DNA of 7,253 nucleotides from MWDF01 sp964577435 (GTDB lineage: Bacteria > Bacillota > DTU025 > MWDF01): contig CAZNZD010000077.1 in assembly GCA_964577435.1 (NCBI GenBank), positions 1 to 7,253 on the forward strand, given 5' to 3'. Made by a program: the position numbers and the translations under genes. Positions 1 to 6,154 of the stretch are shown piece after piece. The notes beneath the pieces were generated by a model that was not told where the DNA came from, made no database searches, and saw only the letters and a list, made by a program, of their open reading frames with translations. How positions within the stretch are numbered: the stretch's first letter is position 1; every line of letters starts with the position of its first letter.

Positions 1-1
1 T

Positions 2-427
2 AACGAGAAGGCCGGCTCGCACCAGGTGTTCACCCGCGAGTCCTTCCGCTGGGCGATATCGACTGTCAGCACCTTCGCCGACTATATGTACAACTACGTA
101 TCCAAGGATGTGAAGGTAGCGATAGACCAGTACACCGGCAAGTGGATGAGAGAGCAGAGCGCAATCGACGCCATGGCCTCAGAGCTCTTCAAGAAGGATC
201 CCAAGGCTGCCAGGGCATTCCTAACAGATTACTGCGTTAAGAACGTGGAGACCGCGCGCGACGCGTGGTGGGCGCTTCTTGACGAGCTGTTCAGGAAGTA
301 CGACATGACCAACATCTACGACAAGGTCACCGAGAAGAGGCTGCCCATAGTCTGGAACGAGGACTTCGTCCGCACCATGGTGAAGGCAGACCCGCCGGGA
401 CAGGCCGGAGAGGTTACCAACAACTAG
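2..427 (+). CDS. C-terminal part of a family C69 dipeptidase homologue (5' end outside window)
   Basis: The reading frame is open from base 2, so the gene enters from the left edge; a GTG at 26 lies in frame but is internal. The 141 visible residues begin NEKAGSHQVFTRESFRWA and align with residues 416 onward of the complete dipeptidase next door (NTKAGDHFEFTRESMRWA). Both share the FTRES-RWA block, an S-S/T-Y patch, a helical stretch rich in charged residues, and an L-KYDM segment near the end. The two genes are therefore tandem paralogues. The N-terminal nucleophile region that would identify the catalytic residue is not visible, so activity cannot be judged; family membership is inferred through the neighbour. 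The gene ends in TAG, and the next gene starts 30 bases later on the same strand, which suggests co-transcription. The visible C-terminus ends with a Pro/Gly-containing tail (DPPGQAGEVTNN) unlike that of its paralogue. Confidence 0.85.
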   Translation, partial: NEKAGSHQVFTRESFRWAISTVSTFADYMYNYVSKDVKVAIDQYTGKWMREQSAIDAMASELFKKDPKAARAFLTDYCVKNVETARDAWWALLDELFRKYDMTNIYDKVTEKRLPIVWNEDFVRTMVKADPPGQAGEVTNN

Positions 428-443
428 GCCTATGAAATTGAGT

Positions 444-450
444 AAGGAGG
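444..450 (+). promoter_or_regulatory. Strong Shine-Dalgarno site for the complete dipeptidase
   Basis: AAGGAGG lies seven bases before the ATG at 458. It fixes the start and places a signal peptide at the N-terminus. The whole gap between the two dipeptidase genes is only 30 bases, too short for a convincing separate promoter. Confidence 0.8.
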
Positions 451-457
451 ACTTACC

Positions 458-2140
458 ATGTCGAAAGGTTACAGAGCATTCGCCGCAGCGGCCGCAGCCC
501 TTCTGATGCTGGCAACGTTTGCAAGCGGCGCATTGGCCTGCACCTCAATAGCATTGCCCCCGGGCTCTACCGTAGACGGTTCATCCTTCACCACTCATAA
601 CGCGGACTCAGGTCTGTCGCCTTATGAGCTGTACAAGGTGCCGGCAATGGATCATGCACCCGGAACGCAATATGAGTTGCTGACTATACCCCAGATGGGC
701 GGAGGCCATCAGCTGCATGAAGTGGCGTTAAAGCCCACCGGCCAGTTCGTAGACCAGGTCGCGCACACTTATGCTTACCTCAAGACCCCCATTTTCGGCT
801 ACGTGAACGAGATGGGCGTCGGCATAGGCGAGACGACCATCGGAGCAAGGTCCCAGCTTAACAACCAGAACGGCTACTTGGACATCACCCATCTGTCGAT
901 GTTCGCAATGGAGCGCGGAGCCACTGCCAGAGAGGCCATCCAGGCTATGGGCGATCTGGCGATGAAGTACGGCTACAGCGACGGCGGCGAGGAGCTGACC
1001 GTAATCGACGGCAAGGAAGCATGGATATTCGAGATATGCGGACCCGGTCCCCTGTGGCAGGTCGGCGATGCCGAGCCCGGAGCCTTCTGGGTAGCCCAGA
1101 GGGTGAAGGACGGCTACGTCTCCGCTTCTGCCAACACGCCTGCTATAAGGGAGATAGAGTGGCTCAACCACGATGAGTTCATGTATTCCCCCGGCATACT
1201 GGAATATGCTATAGAGCAGGGCTGGTTCGATCCCGCAAAGGGAGAGAAGTTCGAGTGGAGGAAACACTTCATCAAGAACACGCCTCCAGCCAATAGAAGG
1301 GTCTGGAGGGTATTCAGCCTTCTGAATCCGGACCTCGCACCCACGTTGAACGAGGCCGACCTACCCTTCCAGGTGCCAGTCAAGGAGAAGGTGACCGCAC
1401 AGCAGGTCCTTGAGATCCACCGCGACCACTATGACGGCACCGAGTTCGACCTTCATCAGGGCATTGGTGCAGGCCCCTGGGGCAATCCCAGGCGCTTCTA
1501 CGGCACCGTGAAGGCCGACGGCAAGAGCTATGGCTTCCAGAGGATAATCTCGGTCAGAAACTGCGAGTACCTAACCCTAGTGCAGTGCCGCGCCAACGTG
1601 GACCCTGCGATGAAGGGCCTGCTGTGGTATTCGCCCGTCTGCCCTGATGCCGCATGGATGCTTCCTATCTACGCTTCCGTCACCAAGCTGAATCCCACCT
1701 ACAACACGAAGGCGGGAGACCACTTCGAGTTCACCAGGGAGTCGATGCGCTGGGCGGTAGGTTCCCTTTCGACCTACATGAACATAAAGTTCGAGCCCAT
1801 GTACGCCGACATGGTCAAGCTGCGTGACAAGTTCGAAGGCGAATCCTTCAGGACCCAGGCCGATTTCGAGAAGCAGGCCACCGAGCTGTTAAAGGCTGAC
1901 AGGAAGGCAGGCATCGACTTCATAACGACAAGGACATGGGAGCTTGCCGACGCCTATCGCGAGGCCATCTGGCAGGCGGTGGACTTCCTCATGTGGAAGT
2001 ACGACATGGGCTTCATCACCGAAAACGGCAAGGTTAATGGCAAGGGCTACCCTGCGGCATGGATCGAGAAGATGTTCAAGTATGACTTCGGATCGACCGA
2101 CGCGAGGGGCTGGAGCCAGTACGTGGCGCCGGCGAAGTAA
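458..2140 (+). CDS. Secreted dipeptidase, peptidase family C69 (Ntn-hydrolase fold)
   Basis: This 560-residue protein should hydrolyse dipeptides outside the cytoplasmic membrane, supplying amino acids. Residues 1-27 form a signal peptide: basic SKGYR, a hydrophobic Ala/Leu core, then A-L-A as a signal peptidase I site. The next residue, Cys28, opens the C69 nucleophile block (CTSIALPPGSTVDGSSF, 28-44, then HNAD 47-50), matching the CTT...DGST...RNED pattern of PepD-type dipeptidases. In that family the Cys becomes the N-terminal nucleophile. Other family-like stretches are MGVGIGETTIGA (119-130), AMERGATAREA (150-160), DGKEAWIFEI (184-193), RRVWRVFSLL (280-289), and HRDHYDGTEFDL (321-332) followed by GAGPWGNPRR (337-346). 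The region from about 415 to 560 is shared with the truncated paralogue upstream. ATG start with an excellent ribosome site; TAA stop. No frameshift or missing key residue was seen. The exact substrate is unknown. A lipoprotein is less likely, because position -3 to the Cys is Ala rather than Leu, Val or Ile. Confidence 0.92.
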   Translation: MSKGYRAFAAAAAALLMLATFASGALACTSIALPPGSTVDGSSFTTHNADSGLSPYELYKVPAMDHAPGTQYELLTIPQMGGGHQLHEVALKPTGQFVDQVAHTYAYLKTPIFGYVNEMGVGIGETTIGARSQLNNQNGYLDITHLSMFAMERGATAREAIQAMGDLAMKYGYSDGGEELTVIDGKEAWIFEICGPGPLWQVGDAEPGAFWVAQRVKDGYVSASANTPAIREIEWLNHDEFMYSPGILEYAIEQGWFDPAKGEKFEWRKHFIKNTPPANRRVWRVFSLLNPDLAPTLNEADLPFQVPVKEKVTAQQVLEIHRDHYDGTEFDLHQGIGAGPWGNPRRFYGTVKADGKSYGFQRIISVRNCEYLTLVQCRANVDPAMKGLLWYSPVCPDAAWMLPIYASVTKLNPTYNTKAGDHFEFTRESMRWAVGSLSTYMNIKFEPMYADMVKLRDKFEGESFRTQADFEKQATELLKADRKAGIDFITTRTWELADAYREAIWQAVDFLMWKYDMGFITENGKVNGKGYPAAWIEKMFKYDFGSTDARGWSQYVAPAK

Positions 2141-2166
2141 AGGAAATCAGCTCATAGAGATAGTGG

Positions 2167-2195
2167 CAGCCCGGCGTGAAGCCGGGCTGTTGCTT
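2167..2195 (+). terminator. Probable intrinsic terminator between convergent units
   Basis: CAGCCCGGC (2167-2175) pairs perfectly with GCCGGGCTG (2181-2189) across a five-base GTGAA loop, giving a 9-bp GC-rich stem 26 bases after the dipeptidase stop. On the plus strand it is followed by TTGCTT, a poor U-tract. It lies 25 bases beyond the truA stop, so it may also block or stabilise transcripts from the opposite side, but that side has no T-run. Confidence 0.65.
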
Positions 2196-2213
2196 GATGC
2201 ATCACCTAAATGC

Positions 2214-2993
2214 TTAACGGAATCCGAGCATCCCGTCGGGGTATCTGACGTTAAGAAGGTAAAGGCCGGAGGGGGGTGCGGGAGCCGGGGCCGGTTTCCT
2301 GTCCATGGCTGCAAGAAGGCCTGAGATATAGCCCTCAGCAGGCTTCCTTCCCGCTGCCGGTTCCATTAGCGCGCCGACCATGTTCCTCACCATCTTGTAT
2401 AAGAAGCCGTTTGCTGTGAAGCTCAGGTTGATCACCCTCACCCCGAGGTGCTCAAGGGCGCTTTCGCTTACTTCAATGCTGCTGATGGTCCTTACCGCCG
2501 AGCCGGTCCTTGAACCCGCCGACCTGAAGGAGGTGAAATCATGCTCACCCAGAAGCTCGCGGCTGGCCCTCCTGAGGATACCGGTGTCCGGGTCGTCCTC
2601 CGTCACCCACGAGTAATTCCTGAGTATGGCATGCTCCTTCGTCCGGGGCAGTATCATATACCTGTACGTCTTCTCGACAGCGTCATACCTCGCACTGAAG
2701 CACTCCGGGGCCTCTGAGGAGGCGATCGCCCTAATATCCCGGGGAAGCTTGGTATTAAGCGCGACAGCCCACCGCTCCGGAGGGATTGCCGAGGTCGTCT
2801 TGAAGCTTATCACCTGCCCTGCGGCATGCACGCCGGCATCCGTCCTTCCAGAGCCCGTCACTGCCGCCCTCATGCCTTGAAGCGCCGTTATGGCGGACTC
2901 TATCTCCTCCTGGACGGTAGGCGCGCCAGCCTGCCTCTGGAAGCCCTCATAGGCATGCCCGTCATATTGCACCTTCACGGCGATGGTCCTCAT
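2214..2993 (-). CDS. truA: tRNA pseudouridine synthase A
   Basis: TruA converts uridines 38-40 in the anticodon arm of many tRNAs to pseudouridine, in the cytoplasm. The 259-residue length is normal for the family. The N-terminus has the V-YDG--Y-GFQRQ signature (residues 8-21). The catalytic motif GRTDAGVHA spans 49-57, with Asp52 as the expected nucleophile. Further conserved stretches are FSARYDAVEKTYRY (99-112, with the active-site Tyr110), HDFTSF (151-156) and the C-terminal FLYKMVRNMVG (197-207), ending in GLYL (243-246). A short Pro-Ala stretch (234-241) precedes the last strand; it is encoded by a G-rich plus-strand patch. The ATG overlaps the ecfT stop as ATGA, and there is no strong Shine-Dalgarno of its own, so translation is probably coupled to ecfT. 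It is the last gene of the minus-strand run. In many Firmicutes rplM and rpsI follow truA; here convergent dipeptidase genes lie there instead. Confidence 0.97.
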   Translation of the reverse strand: MRTIAVKVQYDGHAYEGFQRQAGAPTVQEEIESAITALQGMRAAVTGSGRTDAGVHAAGQVISFKTTSAIPPERWAVALNTKLPRDIRAIASSEAPECFSARYDAVEKTYRYMILPRTKEHAILRNYSWVTEDDPDTGILRRASRELLGEHDFTSFRSAGSRTGSAVRTISSIEVSESALEHLGVRVINLSFTANGFLYKMVRNMVGALMEPAAGRKPAEGYISGLLAAMDRKPAPAPAPPSGLYLLNVRYPDGMLGFR

Positions 2994-3781
2994 GCAAGCA
3001 CCGCTAGAGCCGCCGAGACGGCGACTATGGGAAGGGCTCCAAGGTCTGCCGCCGTGAACTTGAGCTTTCTAAGCCTTGTCCTCCCTTTGCCTCCCCGGTA
3101 GCACCTGGCTTCCATGGCAAGGGCCAGGTCGTCGGCCCTCCTGAAGGCTGACACGAAGAGCGGGATGAGGACCGGAAGCATCGCCTTCGCCCGCTTGATC
3201 AGGTTTCCGCTGCTGAAGTCCGCGCCTCTTGCCATCTGCGCCTTCATGATCTTCTCTGTCTCCTCTACTAGGGTCGGTATGAACCTCAATGCTATGGTCA
3301 TCATCATCGCCAGCTCATGAGCGGGAAAGCCTATCGCCGTAAGCGGCTTCATCAGCTTCTCGAGCCCGTCGGTCAGAGTAAGCGGCGATGTGGTAAGAGT
3401 GACAAGCGACGTCGCCACGACCAGCAGTATTAGCCTTGCCACCATCAGACCGCCCTGGGCTGCTCCTTCATATGTTGCTTTCAGCGGGCCTATGGTGAAT
3501 ATCGGCGAGCCCTCCGTCATGAACATGTGGAGGATGAATGTGAACAGCATGATCACCAGAAGCGACCTCATGGACCTCGCCATGAACCTTAAGCCCACTT
3601 TCGAGGTCAGTATGCCCAGAACCATCAGTGCGCCGAAGGCCGCATATCCCCAGGCCTGCCTGATAAGAAAGAGGGAGACGATGACGGCCGTCATTGCCAG
3701 TATCTTGCTTCTGGGGTCCATCCTGTGAAGGAGCGATTTGCCCGGTATGTACTGCCCTATCGCAAGGCTTGCAATCTTCAT
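2990..3781 (-). CDS. ecfT: ECF transporter transmembrane component EcfT
   Basis: EcfT is the membrane scaffold of energy-coupling-factor importers, linking the two ATPases to interchangeable substrate-binding S proteins for vitamins or metal ions. The 263-residue protein starts with the typical G-Y-PG-S-LHRMDPR-K segment (9-26). Hydrophobic membrane stretches lie at about 27-60, 72-90, 110-132, 150-172 and 245-263. The cytoplasmic coupling helices carry the two X-Arg-X motifs that dock into the ATPases: ARG at 184-186 (AQMARGADF) and ARC at 225-227 (AMEARCYRGG). Cys in the second motif is, as I recall, common in Firmicute-type EcfT and not a defect. The ATG overlaps the ecfA2 stop (ATGA) and has a strong purine-rich ribosome site; the gene's own TGA overlaps the truA ATG. 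No S component is encoded in the window, which fits a group II (shared) module. Confidence 0.95.
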   Translation of the reverse strand: MKIASLAIGQYIPGKSLLHRMDPRSKILAMTAVIVSLFLIRQAWGYAAFGALMVLGILTSKVGLRFMARSMRSLLVIMLFTFILHMFMTEGSPIFTIGPLKATYEGAAQGGLMVARLILLVVATSLVTLTTSPLTLTDGLEKLMKPLTAIGFPAHELAMMMTIALRFIPTLVEETEKIMKAQMARGADFSSGNLIKRAKAMLPVLIPLFVSAFRRADDLALAMEARCYRGGKGRTRLRKLKFTAADLGALPIVAVSAALAVLA

Positions 3782-4647
3782 GCCTTGGCCACCTCCCCTG
3801 CAGAAGGCAGCCCGAGAATCATCCCGCCCAGCTCCTCTACTGTAAGGGGAAGGTACGGCAGGTTAATTCCCCTCATCCTCAGAAGGTTGTAGATCCTCAC
3901 TGTCTGCGGCACGCCCAGCCCCATGCCGAGCAGCCTCTGCTCCTCGGCGAAGACCTCCCTGGGGCCTCCGGAGAGCACCACCCTGCCCCTGTCCATCACG
4001 ATGAGCCGGTCGGCGTGCTTTGCGACATCCTCCATGCTATGCGAGACCAAGACCACTGTGAAGCCGCCGCGCTTGTGCATCTTGTCGATCTCTCCCAGTA
4101 TCTCGTCTCTTCCCGAGGGGTCCATCCCTGCTGCAGGCTCGTCGAGCACAATCACCTCTGGCCTCATTGCGAGCACGCCGGCTATGGCGGCGCGCCTCTT
4201 CTGCCCTCCTGAGAGCTCGAACGGGGACCTGTCCTTGTATTGGGCGTAATCGAGGTCCACTATGTCCATGGCCTCCATCACGCGCTCTCTCACCTCGTCT
4301 TCGCCCAGGCCCATGTTCCTGGGGCCGAAGGAGATGTCGCCCACCACCGTCTCGTCGAAGAGCTGATGCTCGGGGTATTGGAAGACAAGGCCCACTTTCC
4401 TTCTCACCGAGGTGAGGCTTGCGCCCTTGGCCCAGATGTCCTGCCCGTCTACGGCCACTATTCCGGAATCGGGCCTTAGAAGGCCGTTCATGTGCTGGAC
4501 AAGGGTCGACTTGCCAGAACCCGTGCGACCTATTATGCCGACGAACTCTCCCCTTGCTATGGACAGGCTAGCATCGTCAAGCACCTTGCGCTGAAGCGGG
4601 CTGCCCGCGTTGTATGTGAAGCTTACACCCTTGATATCGATTATCAT
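3778..4647 (-). CDS. ecfA2: ECF transporter ATP-binding protein EcfA2 (CbiO-type)
   Basis: This is the second ATPase of the ECF energy-coupling module; it forms a heterodimer with EcfA1 and drives uptake by ATP hydrolysis on the cytoplasmic face. All ABC ATPase motifs are intact in its 289 residues: Walker A GRTGSGKST (40-48), Q-loop Gln90 in VFQYPEHQLF, signature LSGGQKRR (145-152), Walker B VIVLDEP with catalytic Glu170, D-loop AAGMDP, and H-loop His203. The YPEHQLF segment after the Q-loop and FGPRNMGL (107-114) are typical of EcfA/CbiO proteins. The C-terminal domain (about 225-289) includes the usual REVFAE and LGVP-TV stretches. It is assigned as A2 because it is second in the operon and resembles EcfA2 with its QYPEHQLF and DEPAAGMDP motifs, where A1 has QNPDNQ. 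Its ATG overlaps the ecfA1 stop as ATGA, and its TGA overlaps the ecfT start. Confidence 0.94.
   Translation of the reverse strand: MIIDIKGVSFTYNAGSPLQRKVLDDASLSIARGEFVGIIGRTGSGKSTLVQHMNGLLRPDSGIVAVDGQDIWAKGASLTSVRRKVGLVFQYPEHQLFDETVVGDISFGPRNMGLGEDEVRERVMEAMDIVDLDYAQYKDRSPFELSGGQKRRAAIAGVLAMRPEVIVLDEPAAGMDPSGRDEILGEIDKMHKRGGFTVVLVSHSMEDVAKHADRLIVMDRGRVVLSGGPREVFAEEQRLLGMGLGVPQTVRIYNLLRMRGINLPYLPLTVEELGGMILGLPSAGEVAKA
3789..3798 (-). promoter_or_regulatory. Shine-Dalgarno site for ecfT inside the ecfA2 3' end
   Basis: On the minus strand GGGGAGGTGG ends seven bases before the ecfT ATG and lies within the last codons of ecfA2. It supports the ecfT start at 3781 independently of the ATGA overlap, so ecfT need not rely on coupling alone. 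Confidence 0.7.
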
Positions 4648-5495
4648 CTGGCTTCCACCGCCTTAAGGCGCTCGGAAAGCGCGTCGGCAAGGGCGACGGG
4701 ATCGACCAGCTCCCCCGCATCAAGCCCATGCGCCTTGAGCATCCTCACCAGCTCGACTGACTGCGGCATGTCCAGCCCATATTCCGTAAGGTCGGTCGGC
4801 CCGTAGAAGATGCCCTCCGCGTCTCCGCTTGCCACCACCTTGCCCCGGTCCATTATGTGGATGGCGTCGGCAAGCATGGCCTCCTCCATGAAATGGGTTA
4901 TGAGGACGATCGCTATTCCTTCCTGAGACAGCCTCCTTGCGGCCTCTATGACCTCCCTGCGGCCTACCGGGTCCAGCATGGCTGTCGATTCGTCAAGGAC
5001 TATGCACCTTGGCCGCATGGCGATGACACCTGCGATCGCGACGCGCTGCTTCTGCCCTCCTGATAGCATGTGCGGGGGGAAGTCCCTGTAATCCGACATT
5101 CCCGTAAGCTCAAGCGCCTGGCCCACCCTTGCCGCTATCTCATCGGCGGGTACGCCCAGGTTCTCGGGGCCGAAGGCCACGTCCTCCTCCACAGTCGTCG
5201 CCACAAGCTGGTTGTCCGGGTTCTGGAACACCATTCCAACAAGGCGCCTTATCTCCCATAGGTTCGCCTCGTCGCGTGTGTCCATGCCCTGCACGGTGAC
5301 CTTGCCCTCATCCGGGACAATGACCGCGTTCATGAGCTTGGCGAGTGTGGACTTTCCTGAGCCGTTCCTGCCTATGACGGCCACGAACTGCCCGGGATAC
5401 ACGTCCAGGTCCACGTCCGAGAGAGCCTCGACCTCATCGGGGCTGCCCTCGTCATATGTGAACCTGACGTCCTTTATGCTGATGACCGGTTCCAT
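4644..5495 (-). CDS. ecfA1: ECF transporter ATP-binding protein EcfA1 (CbiO-type)
   Basis: First ATPase of the ECF module, partner of EcfA2. Numbering from the ATG at 5495 (283 residues): Walker A GRNGSGKST (42-50), Q-loop Gln91 in VFQNPDNQLV, signature LSGGQKQR (144-151), Walker B CIVLDES with catalytic Glu169, and H-loop His201. The QNPDNQ and LDESTAMLDP motifs are hallmarks of EcfA1. An in-frame ATG five codons upstream (5510) would give 288 residues, but it has no ribosome site of its own. Instead the bases GGAGAG that overlap that ATG are well placed to serve 5495, and 5495 gives the usual short lead-in MEPVISIKDVRFTY. The gene follows rplQ after a gap of about 105 bases with a hairpin and a possible small ORF. 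Its TGA overlaps the ecfA2 ATG. It is read with the ribosomal genes or from a local promoter; no clear -35/-10 pair was seen. Confidence 0.94.
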   Translation of the reverse strand: MEPVISIKDVRFTYDEGSPDEVEALSDVDLDVYPGQFVAVIGRNGSGKSTLAKLMNAVIVPDEGKVTVQGMDTRDEANLWEIRRLVGMVFQNPDNQLVATTVEEDVAFGPENLGVPADEIAARVGQALELTGMSDYRDFPPHMLSGGQKQRVAIAGVIAMRPRCIVLDESTAMLDPVGRREVIEAARRLSQEGIAIVLITHFMEEAMLADAIHIMDRGKVVASGDAEGIFYGPTDLTEYGLDMPQSVELVRMLKAHGLDAGELVDPVALADALSERLKAVEAR

Positions 5496-5502
5496 CAATC
5501 CG

Positions 5503-5508
5503 CTCTCC
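5503..5508 (-). promoter_or_regulatory. Shine-Dalgarno site that decides the ecfA1 start
   Basis: GGAGAG on the minus strand lies seven bases before the ATG at 5495 and overlaps the alternative ATG at 5510. The position makes 5495 the better start. Confidence 0.6.
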
Positions 5509-5517
5509 ATGTGACAA

Positions 5518-5547
5518 AAGTGCGCTTAAGCAAATCCAAGCGCACTT
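5518..5547 (-). terminator. Hairpin between rplQ and ecfA1, terminator or attenuator
   Basis: AAGTGCGCTT and AAGCGCACTT form a perfect 10-bp stem around a ten-base loop (5528-5537). Read on the minus strand, the stem's last Ts continue into TTTTG, a short U-tract. It lies about 53 bases past the rplQ stop and just before ecfA1, so it could end most ribosomal-operon transcripts while letting some through to the ECF genes. The U-run is only four bases, so termination may be partial. It could also be an RNA-stability or processing element. Confidence 0.55.
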
Positions 5548-5600
5548 CCACCTCTTTCATATTCCCTCTTGCCCAGCAGGGCGCCCCATGCCGGAAGGGT

Positions 5601-6137
5601 TTACTTCTCGCCGCTTACCGGCGCCTTCTTGGCTGCTGTGGTCTTCACTCCGGTCTTCTTGACGGAAGCCTTCTTGGGAGCCTCGGGTTTTAATGCCGCG
5701 GGCTGCTTCTTGACGGCCGCCCTCTTCGCCACGGGTTTCTTCGCCGCTTCCTTCTTCTCGGCCTTCTTGTCATCCTTGGCTGCCGATACCGGCTCGAATC
5801 CGACAAGCTCGATTATTGCCATCTGGGCCGCGTCGCCTCTGCGCACGTCGGTCCTGAGTATCCTCGTGTATCCGCCCGGCCTCTCGGCGAACTTCGGGCC
5901 GATCTCGCCGAAGAGCTTCTGAACCGCCGCGGGGCTGGTCAGGTAGGCCGCTGCAAGCCTGGTGTTGTGCAGGTCGCCCTTCCTGGCCTTTGTGATGAGC
6001 CTCTCGGCTACGGGCCTCATGGCCTTCGCCTTGGCTTCTGTGGTCTCTATCCTGTTGTAGATGAAAAGGTTGGTGACCAGGCTCCTTAACAGAGCACGGC
6101 GTGCTCCGACGTCGCGGCCAAGCTTACCTTGCCTCAA
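5601..6137 (-). CDS. rplQ: 50S ribosomal protein L17 with a lysine/alanine-rich C-terminal tail
   Basis: L17 is a structural protein of the large ribosomal subunit, near the peptide exit tunnel. Residues 1-115 are the conserved fold: MRQGKLGR (1-8), ARRALLRSLVTNLF (12-25), the RIETTEAKAKAMRP block (29-42), ITKARKGDLHN (48-58), and the end motif GGYTRIL (88-94) to DAAQMAIIELV (102-112). Residues 116-178 are an added tail with 19 lysines and seven KK doublets interspersed with Ala, Pro and Val; it is probably disordered and RNA-binding. Typical L17 is about 115-130 residues, and such tails are known mainly from some lineages such as Actinomycetota. The start codon is TTG with AAGGAGG eight bases upstream; the MRQGKLGR opening matches the family, which supports this start. 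It begins 17 bases after the rpoA stop, so the two are surely co-transcribed. Confidence 0.96.
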   Translation of the reverse strand: MRQGKLGRDVGARRALLRSLVTNLFIYNRIETTEAKAKAMRPVAERLITKARKGDLHNTRLAAAYLTSPAAVQKLFGEIGPKFAERPGGYTRILRTDVRRGDAAQMAIIELVGFEPVSAAKDDKKAEKKEAAKKPVAKRAAVKKQPAALKPEAPKKASVKKTGVKTTAAKKAPVSGEK

Positions 6138-6145
6138 TTGAGTCT

Positions 6146-6152
6146 CCTCCTT
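6146..6152 (-). promoter_or_regulatory. Strong Shine-Dalgarno site for the TTG start of rplQ
   Basis: AAGGAGG on the minus strand lies eight bases before TTG at 6137. With the family match of the N-terminus it makes the non-ATG start secure. The start codon sits inside the perfect palindrome CTCAATTGAG (6133-6142). Confidence 0.8.
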
Positions 6153-6154
6153 AC

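Larger units (their letters stand above)
5495..5560 (-). other. Possible 21-codon leader ORF before ecfA1
   Basis: On the minus strand an ATG at 5560 opens 21 codons (peptide begins MKEVEVRLDLL) and stops with TGA at 5497-5495, sharing a base with the preferred ecfA1 ATG (TGATG). The inverted repeat at 5518-5547 lies entirely within it, so a translating ribosome would melt the hairpin. The ribosome site upstream is poor (AAGAGGG with a short spacer). No run of one amino acid suggests a classic attenuation signal. An ORF this short can occur by chance. Confidence 0.2.

Noticed and set aside
525..545. Lipobox at the dipeptidase signal peptide
   Set aside because: The residue at -3 to the Cys is Ala, not Leu, Val or Ile, and the Cys is better explained as the Ntn nucleophile.
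728..1383. Long minus-strand open frames (179 and 89 codons) opposite the dipeptidase gene
   Set aside because: They lie antisense to a clearly conserved coding sequence, have no recognisable domains and no ribosome site, and are explained by high-GC codon bias of the plus-strand gene.
2265..2294. G-rich plus-strand patch resembling a G-quadruplex
   Set aside because: Only three tracts of three or more G are present, and the patch is explained by Pro/Ala codons of truA on the other strand.
1944..2324. 126-codon plus-strand open frame running from the dipeptidase end across the terminator into truA
   Set aside because: It is out of frame with the dipeptidase, has Arg/Ser-rich low-complexity composition typical of a shifted frame, and crosses the hairpin and antisense truA sequence.
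5571..5582. Second small hairpin GCCC-AGCA-GGGC after rplQ
   Set aside because: A four-base-pair stem with no T-run is too weak to call a terminator.
5569..5922. Plus-strand frame of 117 codons with Phe/Ala-rich hydrophobic composition opposite rplQ
   Set aside because: The hydrophobic look is the complement of the Lys/Ala-rich L17 tail; there is no independent evidence for a membrane protein.
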